The notes beneath the pieces were generated by a model. It made no database searches. It saw only the letters and a list, made by a program, of their open reading frames with translations, and had not been told where the DNA came from. Positions 9,724 through 18,345 of a stretch of DNA of 18,792 nucleotides are shown in pieces. Position 1 is the stretch's first letter. Each line of letters begins with the position of its first letter. The position numbers and the translations under genes are program-made. Source of the stretch: Acanthaster planci. Taxonomy: Eukaryota; Echinodermata; Asteroidea; Valvatida; Acanthasteridae. The stretch lies in NCBI RefSeq assembly GCF_001949145.1, contig NW_019091389.1, forward strand, positions 1,815,954 to 1,834,745, written 5' to 3'.

Positions 9724-10878
9724 CTGTACAAACTTGCATTCTTGCACCTCTCCAAAGAATGGTGTAAAGCTATACGAATTTTGTGGGCTATCAAGTGATA
9801 TACTGTTGGCATATCAGAGGTTATGACAGTACATTCATTCCTTTAGAGACACTGGAAGGGTTCTATAGATTTAGGAATTATTAGTTCCACGTTATGATGA
9901 ACCTTTTTGAAATCATGCTGTTGTTGCAGTTTAAAGAGCTCTTTCTTAATTTTTGATTCTTTAAAAATAAGATGCATTTCAAATGTTTAAGTGTTCATAC
10001 ACCCTTTGTACATGTATGTCACACTCCACAGCTTCATCTGGTGATGCATGTATCACTCTTTAGAGTGATACCATGTCAGACATCCTAGTGAACAAAACTT
10101 CCATCAGACATTTAAACAGATGAACAAGCATGTAATTTAAATATTGGGCTCTTTTGTATGAAATTGAGTGCTTCATGCGTTTTTTGGAAAGCAGCAATTA
10201 GGCAATCAGGACAACATGTAGGGAAATGCTTATCAGTCTGAATAATATCTGAATCCTTTCAATTAATTACTACATATCAGATTGAAGCTGTTGATTTACA
10301 CATTCTGCATCATGTCATAAGTATTCTGTTCGGATTGCTTGTATGACATCATATGAAATAATGCCTTAATTGCCTTGTGGCTTATTGATGCTGCCTTGTC
10401 TTCAGTATCTTTCTGACATTGGGTTGGATGCTGTCATGGTAAAGTTCAATAATTTTCCTTCAAGCCCACTAATTTCCAGACATGCCTATGGGCCTTGGTA
10501 CTCGTACTAGTTGGCTGTACAAATGTAGATCAAATTGACATTCTTTACAATGACAGAATTGTAGTCAGATTGAAGAGATATTTTTAAAGGATGGTGTAGA
10601 AATTGGAGTAGACAAGGTTATCATTCTTTTGTATTTATTTTTCTTTTTGGTATACTTTGTTACTTGAAAAAAATCTTTCTTCCTTTCTCCTTTTTTTTTT
10701 ATTTTGGACATTGTTCTTTGTGTCAGTTTGTGAAAATTGAGAGGCAAGTTTTGAAAAGCTTCAATTTGAAGCTTTGTTTAATGATGAAACCAGTGGGCAC
10801 ATATGTTATTTCTTGCCTCTGCCGGGGAAATAGCCAGGACATCCAGTTAACTTTGGACCATATAGCTATATATAAAAT
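9724..10878. other. Unassigned AT-rich stretch
   Basis: No supported gene or repeat. ORFs at 10565-10882 on both strands run through T-rich or A-rich low-complexity sequence and are probably chance. Confidence 0.4.
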
Positions 10879-11238
10879 CTAGAGCGCTAACTTATGTGCA
10901 AAGTTATGCCCGCTTGGCCCATCCATGTTTGTGCACAAACCTAGTCTGGAGACTCGAAATTTTGTATGGCTATTGACATACCTGCGTCTGTATTCTAAAA
11001 CAATGCATCTACGCAAAAACCTGAATGCACAATCAGTAAATGAAGTATTCATTTGCTCTTCGCAAAAAGCATATAATTTTGACGTTTTAATTGGATTTTA
11101 TGGGTAACAGATGTGCATTGCATTTTGAGTACGTAATTCAATATTCATTTTGTCGGATTTTGAATGTTCTTCAAGCATGCACAGAGATTCAAAATGTCTG
11201 CGCCCAGGATTGCGTCAAATGAGAAGTTAGCACTCTAG
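10879..11238. mobile_element. 360-bp element with short inverted termini
   Basis: The left end is CTAGAGCGCTAACTT at 10879-10893. The reverse complement of the right end (11224-11238) is CTAGAGTGCTAACTT, 14 of 15 matching. I cannot see a clear target duplication: the flanks are AAAAT on the left and GGATT on the right. The interior has only a 60-codon + frame without a domain. The ends suggest a non-autonomous DNA transposon, but a chance inverted pair cannot be excluded without other copies. Confidence 0.45.
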
Positions 11239-12866
11239 GGATTTAATATAGCTCTATGCTTGGGACTCACAACTTCTTGTCCATATTCAGTTACTGAACA
11301 CCAAGTGTATACTGAATAGATTAATAACTATCACTCTTAATTCCCCTTCCCCAACTATTATAAATGTGTCTGTCTTTCCTGAGATTTGTTCATTTTTATG
11401 ATTCTTGGAAATGTTTGCCAGGGGACTTTCAGTTACATGTAGAAATAGTTTAGGCTTTGTTCTTTTATTTGTGATTATAGTGTATATGTAAAACCTGGGT
11501 TAGAAATGTTTTTAGTGGTTGAAAGAATGGAAGATTTGAAGATAGAAAGAAGGTTGTTGAATGTGAAGTTCACTCTCTTGTATTTTTGTCAGTAAATACT
11601 TGGAGATTGCTCATGAAATAGTGGATAATATGCACCATTGGCATGGTGAAATAGGTTTAAGATTTTAATGAAAAGGTTCTGTTGAATGCAGGGCTCACAT
11701 TCTTCATACAAATGTCTAATGACATTTGAAATAACCTAATGCATGTACATGTACATGGTAGATCAAGGACTTGAAATCGAACCTGAAGGTAAGCTTGAAT
11801 AAAAAGTTGGTGTGATATGTTTGGCTGTATGAGCAAGACCATTGGCAATCAGAGGCATTTTGTTTGTACAAACTTTCTTAATTGCTACAAACTACTTAGC
11901 AGCAAGAATAAAATGCGTACACACAAGTTTCAGTTTTTAACACAGTGGCAGACTGACAGATAAATTGATGGCAAATGAATTTTTATGTCATGCTGTTGGT
12001 GTTGTAATGGTAAACATTGAAATTTTGTGTGTGCTGAACGAGGAGCAAAAGTAAGATGAAGGTTGTAATGAAAAATTCTTTCCTTGCAGGCATTGATTTA
12101 ATTCTTGAATACATGCACATTGTTACCTCATAATATTGAAATTACATTCTATGTTACACAGTGTCTTTAATATTGCATTGTACTTTCCCTACACTGGTTA
12201 TGCATTAGCATGAAATCCCTCCAGGTTGGTAAAGAGCCAAACAATGCAGTCTTTTAAATAGAATCCAACCACAAAAGCAAATGTAGCTAACGTATGATAA
12301 GCTAATGATGTTGTCCTGTGTTTTACAGCAAAAATGGGAAAAGAACCATGTCAGATTTTGACATGTTCCAAGGAGCAAGTTTTCTGGTATAGTTAAATTT
12401 CACATCAGCTGGGTTTTACACAGTTTAATAAGAACTGGATGGTTGAGACTGAATAGGACTTGATGTATTCACTTTTTTCTCTTATGTGGTAACTTCATAT
12501 TGATGCATTCAGATAAAGAAATGCCTATGGTGTGAATTCGTACAATGACTCATTACACAAGGTTTTGTTGTGTTCATTCCAACATTCACGAATCTTGAAC
12601 AGTTACATAAGCTATCAGATATGAGAGTTGTTTATAATCTGAATATTATAACATGGATCACAAACTTTTAATATACTGGTATAAACTCTTTTCTCTTAGC
12701 TGAATATCTTTATCAAGTCACACGTGAACCATTTTCCAAGATAGTCAGTGACTTTTGTTGGCTGATTTATTGCTTCTTGGCCTAACTGATCACATCCTGA
12801 GCCTACATTTTTAATTTCTATGATCAAAGGGTTATTCTGAGTGATCAACAAGGGGCTCGTTAAGGT
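11239..12866. other. Unassigned AT-rich stretch
   Basis: No gene or element that I can support. ATGCATGTACATGTACATGG (11740-11759) is the densest copy of the ACATGTA motif in the window. A splice-acceptor-like TTCTTTCCTTGCAG ends near 12090, but the following frames close quickly. Confidence 0.4.
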
Positions 12867-13070
12867 GATCTACTCCAGAGCTGTATATAGAGAGAGTAAT
12901 GTCATCTTCAGACTTTGGAAACAAAATGGCTGTTCATTATATGTGCAGTACAACATGCAGCTTTCCTTTGCCAATTGGTCATGTGCACTGACACATAATC
13001 CACCATTTTGGTTGCAACAATTCAGACACTCATGTTGCAACTCTCTCTGTAAACAGCTGTGATCTAATCC
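12867..13070 (+). mobile_element. Inverted-repeat element, copy A, with flanking 9-bp words
   Basis: The element body runs 12877-13060. It starts AGAGCTGTATATAGAGAGAG, and its right end reads, in reverse complement, ACAGCTGTTTACAGAGAGAG. It is flanked by GATCTACTCC (12867-12876) and GATCTAATCC (13061-13070), which looks like a target duplication of 9-10 bp. A duplication of that size fits Mutator-like elements, but no transposase is present to confirm it. Copy A is the uninterrupted reference for the split copy that follows. Confidence 0.7.
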
Positions 13071-13127
13071 AGAGCTGTTGTAGAGAGAGTAGCATCAACT
13101 TCGGACTTTGGAACCAAAATGGCTGTT

Positions 13128-13843
13128 TTGGAGAAGCATAAAAACTGCATGCGCTTTCGTAGCAACAACCAATTCATCAGATGTAATGAGTACATTTGGA
13201 GTTTAAATACTGCCTGGCAGTGGAGTATAAACAAAAGCTGGAGATGGCTACGAAGATTCATCCTTGTAGCGTGAACGAAAGCCATGGGAGTAAATCCTGG
13301 GGGAATGGGGTATGTATCCCCCACACACTTTTTGAATTGGGAAGATGGGCTGTTGAATCATATCTCCATTTTTTTGTGGTGAGCAAAAACGTACAAGTGA
13401 ATTGTAGACAAGTTTTTAGACTAAAACAACTAAAATGCATTCAGTATCACTTCAAAAAGGGAAAATAATTTCAAAAAGTCATTAATATGGCAGTTTATAG
13501 ATGTATATTAATAGACATCGACATCTTTATACTGATATTTTGGGCCCTCCCCCACTTTTCAAATTTTCATGTCATCCCCCACCTTTCTTATGCCAATTCC
13601 CCCCCCCCCAATTTCAGGCACAAATTTAGGCCAGTGATGAAAGCCACTGTCTCTTTTCAGTCCCTGGACCTTCTAGTTAATATGTTGTTCAGCAGCATCC
13701 CTGTGGAATCTGGACTTGATTGCCCCTTGTTTGAGAACAGCAACTTTCAGGTGTTGGAGTGAATGGCCTGGCAAGTTGAAGTGCTGGGCAACTGGTTTCT
13801 GTTGGTCATTATTCCTGATGTTGAATTTGTGGCTGTAAAGTCG
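13128..13843 (-). mobile_element. 5'-truncated Penelope-like retroelement insertion
   Basis: This roughly 716-bp segment interrupts the second inverted-repeat element. It is oriented on the minus strand: its coding remnant begins at the very right edge (13843) and non-coding 3' sequence extends to the left edge. This is the pattern of a 5'-truncated retroelement copy. The remnant is a GIY-YIG-type endonuclease tail, the C-terminal domain typical of Penelope-like elements. The left half, read on the minus strand, carries CTGATGA (13174-13180) and GAAA (13155-13158), words found in hammerhead ribozymes, which this class is known to carry. No target duplication is obvious at the junctions. Reverse transcriptase is absent. 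Confidence 0.6.
13559..13843 (-). pseudogene. GIY-YIG-type endonuclease C-terminal remnant
   Basis: The minus-strand frame from 13843 reads RLYSHKFNIRNNDQQ, then PVAQHFNLPGHS, LKVAVLKQG, RDAAEQHIN, an in-frame TAG (13673-13675), then GLKRDSGF. From my knowledge of the family, the order PVA-HFN-GHS, then a hydrophobic V-A-V-L strand, then R...E, then GLN-D-GF is the C-terminal part of GIY-YIG endonucleases attached to Penelope-like reverse transcriptases. The N-terminal GIY and YIG motifs are missing because the copy is truncated at the insertion edge. Besides the stop, a few residues appear lost before GLKRD. Sequence past GFHHW, through an 11-C run on the + strand, is probably not original coding. 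It is inactive. Confidence 0.65.
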
Positions 13844-13965
13844 TCATTATATGTGGAGTACAGCATGCATCTATTGTGTGCTTATTGTCCATGTGCACTG
13901 ACTCACAATCCATAATTTTGGTTCAGACAATTGAGATGATCTCTACAAACAGCTCTGATCTCATC

Positions 13966-14263
13966 AGGCCAAGCTTTCTATAGCTAATTGTCCTGGGTGT
14001 TGCTAGGATTAAGAATCTTTGTATATTGTTTGTTGTGTGCTAGGTTACAGAGTTCCATTGGGACATACCTGGTGGTGGGAATTTCCTGCTGAGTTCAATA
14101 AACACAGGCTAATTATCATTTATGAAAAAGGCAATCTCGCCATGTCATTACTGAAACCCAAGTACATACTTCCCCAAAGTGCTTATTTTGGTGTTCTGTT
14201 TTGTTTTGTTTTTACTAGTTTTTTACATAAATTAATTTATCCATTGTACTTTTATTCCTCTAG
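13966..14263. other. Unassigned stretch; part of a 131-codon open frame
   Basis: A + frame from 14019 to 14414 passes through here. Its middle (GVLFCFVFTSFLH) is the translation of a polypyrimidine tract that looks more like an intron end than coding sequence. I do not call it as one gene. Confidence 0.3.
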
Positions 14264-14387
14264 AATCATGCACAAGCAGACTGGTGCTGGGTGTGTCAAT
14301 GAATGTGCACGTTTAAAACAGCATGGCTTGGTGCTTAATGTAAAAATGTGGAGACGTACAGCTGGTATTGCAGCATTCATTTATGAG
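14264..14387 (+). other. Candidate internal exon, unknown gene
   Basis: ACTTTTATTCCTCTAG, ending at 14263, is a good 3' splice-site match, and GAG|GTACAG at 14385-14393 is a good 5' splice-site match. Between them one frame is open for 41 codons, reading MHKQTGAGCVNECARLKQH near its start and MWRRTAGIAAFIYE at its end. A short protein-like segment framed by both splice signals is suggestive, but no family is recognised and no partner exon can be joined in frame. Confidence 0.2.
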
Positions 14388-14414
14388 GTACAGAAATGCT
14401 TATTTGCTCAATAA

Positions 14415-16299
14415 AGTATTGGCATTGTCAACAGAATGCTTGATGTTTGTGTTCATTTAGAAGCAGAATCTGTGCTACTTGCTCCACTGCACTAGCTTCC
14501 TGCTAATAACTGAATGACTGCTAACACATCAACTCATTTTCATGCACCTCATTTAGAGTTGTTTTGCATAATTTGAACCCAACATATTACAACTAACAAA
14601 TTGTTATAAAACTTTTTAATATTGATAGGCCTACAATTATGAGTTTAAGGTCTTTCCTTCTACCTGAATGTCTTTGCATTAAATTGTTTTATTTGTGGCC
14701 TGCATATCTTGAAGTTGCCCTAGTGTTTAATAATTCGAGGGACAAGAGAGTGAAGCCCAAGGGTTTGTGAATCTGCTCAGTGCAAAGCATGGCGCAAGTA
14801 CTGGTTGTTTAAAAGTATCTGAGCACCTGCCTCCTCGCCTAATGTATTTAGCACTAGGTCATGGACAGTTGTTGTGAATATAAAGGGGATTTTGTATTGT
14901 TTGTAAAGTGCTACAAATTGAATTTTACATTTAAACTCCATATGATTACATCTGGGTCTGAGTATGCTAGAAAATTTAAGAGTATTTGAAATGGAAAAGG
15001 TTGTTTTATTAAACAGGCCAGGTGGTTGACATTTCAAGGAAGACGTTTTCCTCTTGGTATAACATGTTTGCATCTTTTTGCTGATTAAATGCTGTTTAGC
15101 ACAGTATGTGGGGCACCATTGTAAGTTTAATTCAACATTTTCGATTATCTGATTTTTTCTTCATTAGAACCTTCTTCCTATGCCAACAATTAAGTATGAT
15201 TAGTCAAACTTCCTTTTTGTAATGATTTAGATTGGTGAGACAGGTTGTTATCGTTGACTGGTTATGGCCAATTACCACTGTACATGTTTATATGTTTCAT
15301 CCTGTAGAACATGAAACAAAGATGTCAATATAGTAAAGTTGATGCGGATGAATCCACTCTTTGCTCTAGTGATTTTGTACTTTTACTACAGTGACTTATT
15401 CTTTTAGCTTTGGCATTGCCTTTTAAAACTATATGCTGGTCTGTAACATTGCATCAAGCAAGAAGTGGTTGATAATATACATCCTTGAAGTCCTGATGAG
15501 TACCTTCCCATGCCATGTACTGATCAGTCTGGCTCTATCATGTAGCAATGCTGTACATTGTACGTGGTTCACAAAGATTTCAAACAAGAATTACTTCACA
15601 ACATGATACTTTTTCCTCTAGATATCCTATTTATACCTCATACAATGCCTGTTAAGATTCAGATGTATCATATGCGAGAACCATGAACTGAGTAATATAT
15701 TATATAAATAACTACCACAACTGTGCCTCGTTATTCATTTTGTTTCTCTCTTTCTCTCCATGTTTTGGTTCTGTGGATATTCCTGGGTTGTTCTCTCGTT
15801 TTCACCCAGCATCTTTCATTGTATATAGGCTTCTGTTTAGAGAATAAATGTGCCATCTTTGTAACTGTCGTCAAACTCAACAGAAGGTGAAAGTGTTCAG
15901 TTGTCTTTCTGTATTTTTCTTCATTGCAGCAGTTTTATAACTGAAAAGTAGAAGAGATCCATAACAAAGCTGCATGTACGTTCAGGATAACTTACTAAGT
16001 TTACCCACATGAATATTAGAGTGAATAGAAGATCAAAATGTTTATTACATATATTGTTTATAAATTATAGTTATGAGTAAGAAATTTCACGTTACGTTGA
16101 AGCCTGTGGAAGCCCAATTCATGTAAAGTTGGACATGAAAGGATAAGCTGAGGTTTGATGCAGAAACATGCAACCCTAGCCAAATCTCTTTGGGCCCCCG
16201 GTTCCCCCTCAGTGTTGTGTATCATGCTCCAGCTACAAATAAGGCATAAGTTGGTGCTAAGTTATCATTATATTATGCACTTTTTTTATTTGAGGAGGC
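14415..16299. other. Unassigned AT-rich stretch
   Basis: No gene, repeat or RNA gene that I can support. A 98-codon minus frame at 14777-15073 has no recognisable domain. An acceptor-like TTTTTCTTCATTGCAG ends near 15930 with no open frame after it. Confidence 0.4.
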
Positions 16300-16536
16300 T
16301 CAGATCCACCGACCAACAATAATACTGTCCAAATGACGGTTAAAACGTCCCTGGCCCTCAGCTGCTGGCACTAGTGGTATTAAGGGATACCTTTTTTTGG
16401 CTTTTCCACATAGTGCAGAAAAGCTTTGATTTTTCCAAATTGCTGTTTGTTTGTTTTTTTCTGCTTGGTCTTCCAGCAGTTTTTCCCACCTCTTTGGGCA
16501 ATAAATATAGGCATATGACTTTGGAACTCTACACAC
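16300..16536 (-). other. Small minus-strand ORF followed by AATAAA
   Basis: A 78-codon minus-strand frame: the centre reads RWEKLLEDQAEKNKQTAIWK and the C-terminal part GQGRFNRHLDSIIVGRWI. The stop TGA is followed within about ten bases by AATAAA (TTTATT on + at 16285-16290), as in a compact 3' end. No domain is recognised. It may be a terminal exon, a retrocopy, or a chance frame in A-rich DNA. Confidence 0.2.
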
Positions 16537-16800
16537 TTAACTTATAGCAAAGGTTTTTGCGAAACATGACACCATAACGATGTCATCACCTGGATTATTA
16601 TCAATTTTTTAATATTTAATATCTCTCCATATGTTTTGTACGCATTTTTCAACAGCAAGACTTGGACACTTTTAGCGATCTGACTGAACACGTGTTAGGT
16701 CCACACTCTAAGTGCAACAGTTCAAGAGGATCCAAGAAAAGAATCGTCGTCATGACATCAACAGGTGTCACGAGACAGGGCAAAGTATTTAAACAGGGCA
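16537..16800. other. Unassigned stretch
   Basis: No reading frame of note. It contains near-repeated CATGACA and GATGTCAT words, which may be part of the dispersed repeat that follows. Confidence 0.3.
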
Positions 16801-16890
16801 TTTAAACTTCAAACCCATATATCTCCTGATGTACATGTCTGACCGGGTTGAAACATTGCAGATAGCTAGAAGGGGAAGTGTCATGGACGA
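16801..16890 (-). repeat. Minus-strand relative of the 146-bp repeat
   Basis: Read on the minus strand: ACACTTCCCCTTCTAGCTAT, then CTGCAATGTTTCAACCC, then GGTCAGACATGTACATCA. This matches 3262-3315 on the + strand (ACACTTCCCATTCTAGCTAT, then TTTCAACCTAATCAGACATG) word for word with scattered changes. It is a single unit, not an array. It ends about 70 bases before the gypsy LTR. Confidence 0.65.
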
Positions 16891-16956
16891 AAACCCACCT
16901 CGTGATGATGACCTCTTCAGTTAACTAGAGATATGTTTGTCAGCAGACAAATACAC

Positions 16957-17249
16957 TGTGGCGAATGCAACTGACACCTCAGGGATGGAATTGACCTGGC
17001 CCAACCCCACAAATATATTTATTAACCTTGAGCAAGGATGAGCGGCTACCCTGACACAAGGGGGGATATCAGTTAACGAACGGCAGACTAAGCCTAGGGG
17101 CAGTTCGTTGGGTGGAAGTTTACCACCAATTAGGAAATCCGCTTATCATCATCTTCTGATGGCAGCTCCTGTGAAAAGCTAAATCAACGTTTGGTGAGTC
17201 CGTTCCTTTTGTCCCATTTACTGGGTAGAAAGAACCCATAAATACAACA
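16957..17249 (+). repeat. Probable 5' LTR of the gypsy element
   Basis: It begins TGTGGCGAATG and ends AATACAACA, so the termini are TGT...ACA as expected. The right end abuts a primer-binding-site match at 17250, which fixes that boundary well. The left boundary is chosen as the best TGT upstream; another TGT at about 16766 is possible. AAATATATTTATTAA near 17010-17024 could serve as a TATA-like promoter. The partner LTR is outside the window, so the length of 293 bases is an inference. Confidence 0.5.
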
Positions 17250-17281
17250 TAGTAGCAGCGGTGGTCATAGTGGCAGCGGTG
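17250..17281 (+). other. Primer-binding site and its imperfect duplicate
   Basis: TAGTAGCAGCGG at 17250-17261 matches TGGTAGCAGAGG, the complement of the 3' end of animal initiator tRNA-Met, at 10 of 12 positions. A second copy, TAGTGGCAGCGGTG, lies 18 bases downstream at 17268-17281. The first is the more likely priming site because it touches the LTR end. Confidence 0.55.
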
Positions 17282-17442
17282 TCCCCAGTAAACATTAGCG
17301 GACATAACAGTCACGTTTACAGGATCTAATCAGCATTGTAGTGCAGAATTTCGGGGCCCAAAGTTTGGTAGTTCTTGTCCGATTTTAGCCCCACATGCAC
17401 GTGACGTTTTGCATTTACGTTGCTCAACGGTAATTTCCGATC

Positions 17443-18345
17443 ATGTCGCATTCAGATAGGGCGCACGCTAATTCAATGTTGATTGGGCGATTAGATCCCT
17501 ATGATCAAGTGGAAGAGATCACCAACTACCTTAAAAGTTTGGATCATTATTTCAAGGCCAATGATATTCCAGCTGTCGAACAGTCTGCTGTTCTTTTGAG
17601 TTGTATTGGCACACCTGTGTACAAAACCGTGAAGAGTTTGTGTGACCCTGCGGCAGTCTCTGAAAAGACATATACTAAACTGAGCACTCTGCTCAAGTCT
17701 CATTATGGGCCTAAATGCCTTGTGATCGCTGAACGGTTTCGGTTCTATCAGCGCGGTCAAAAACCTGGTTAAATTGTGGCACAGTATTCCGTTGAACTGC
17801 AAACCCTGGCAGGACCCTGTAAATTCGGCTCTTTTCTTGATGATGCTCTCCGTGATCGCCTGGTCTGTGGTATACGCAGTGAGTTTATCCAGAAACATTT
17901 GTTGACTAAAGATGGTTTGACATTCTTTAAGGCCATTGAACTAGCCAAAACACTCCAAATGGCCACAAAGGATCTACAGGAAATCAGGGCTGGGGGAGAC
18001 AGCACTGTTGTCCAGGCTGTCTAAAAGTTGAAACTGCGCCAGCCACACTTCAACAAACCTCCAAGCAAGGATCAGTGTTCCCCCTACCCTCGGCCTTGGG
18101 GGGGGGGATTGTGTAATAAGTATGACTATGACTCCTCCCACAAAACATGCCCTGCCACAGGACATCACTGCAAGAACTGCAACAAGATGGGCCACTTCTC
18201 TAAAGTCTGCCGTTCGAGGCCCAAACAGATGCGAGCCATTCTCCCAACTGATTCGGAAGAGGATGACATGACCAGCAGTGTTGCAGAAAATGAATTTTTC
18301 GTTGGTGCTGTCCGCCACAAGCAGGTGTCCATTGATGACATTTGA
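17443..18345 (+). pseudogene. gag: gag of the gypsy element, two in-frame stops
   Basis: Gag packages the element RNA. One frame runs from the ATG at 17443 to TGA at 18343-18345, interrupted by TAA at 17770-17772 and 18022-18024. The N-terminal half has the usual retrotransposon Gag pattern (ending YGPKCLVIAERFRFYQR), followed after the first stop by VAQYSVELQTLA and LRDRLVCGIRSEFIQKHLL. Relatives usually have Glu between the Gly and the VAQY-like motif, so the first stop probably came from a single GAA to TAA change. Near the C-terminus, CKNCNKMGHFSKVC is a perfect CX2CX4HX4C zinc knuckle. The preceding knuckle (CNKYDYDSSHKTC) has Tyr where a Cys is expected. A ten-G run at 18098-18107 is in frame. 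Frames on the opposite strand are shadows. Confidence 0.88.

Larger units (their letters stand above)
13071..13956 (+). mobile_element. Second copy of the same element, split by an insertion
   Basis: The left piece, 13071-13127, starts AGAGCTGTTGTAGAGAGAG and matches copy A up to AAAATGGCTGTT. The right piece, 13844-13956, resumes at TCATTATATGTGGAGTACAG, exactly where copy A continues, shares CATGTGCACTGAC and ends CTCTACAAACAGCTCT. Its termini, AGAGCTGTTGTAGAG and its inverse, are better preserved than those of copy A. The right flank GATCTCATC (13957-13965) resembles the word between the copies. The bases in between belong to a Penelope-like insertion. Confidence 0.7.

Noticed and set aside
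13064-13468. ORFs of 60-90 codons on both strands
   Set aside because: They span the boundary between the inverted-repeat element and the Penelope-like insert, so they are chimaeras of repeats and not genes.
16766-17249. Alternative LTR start at TGTCACGAG (about 16766)
   Set aside because: It would place the related 146-bp repeat unit inside the LTR; TGTGGCG at 16957 pairs better with the AACA end. It cannot be excluded until the 3' LTR is seen.
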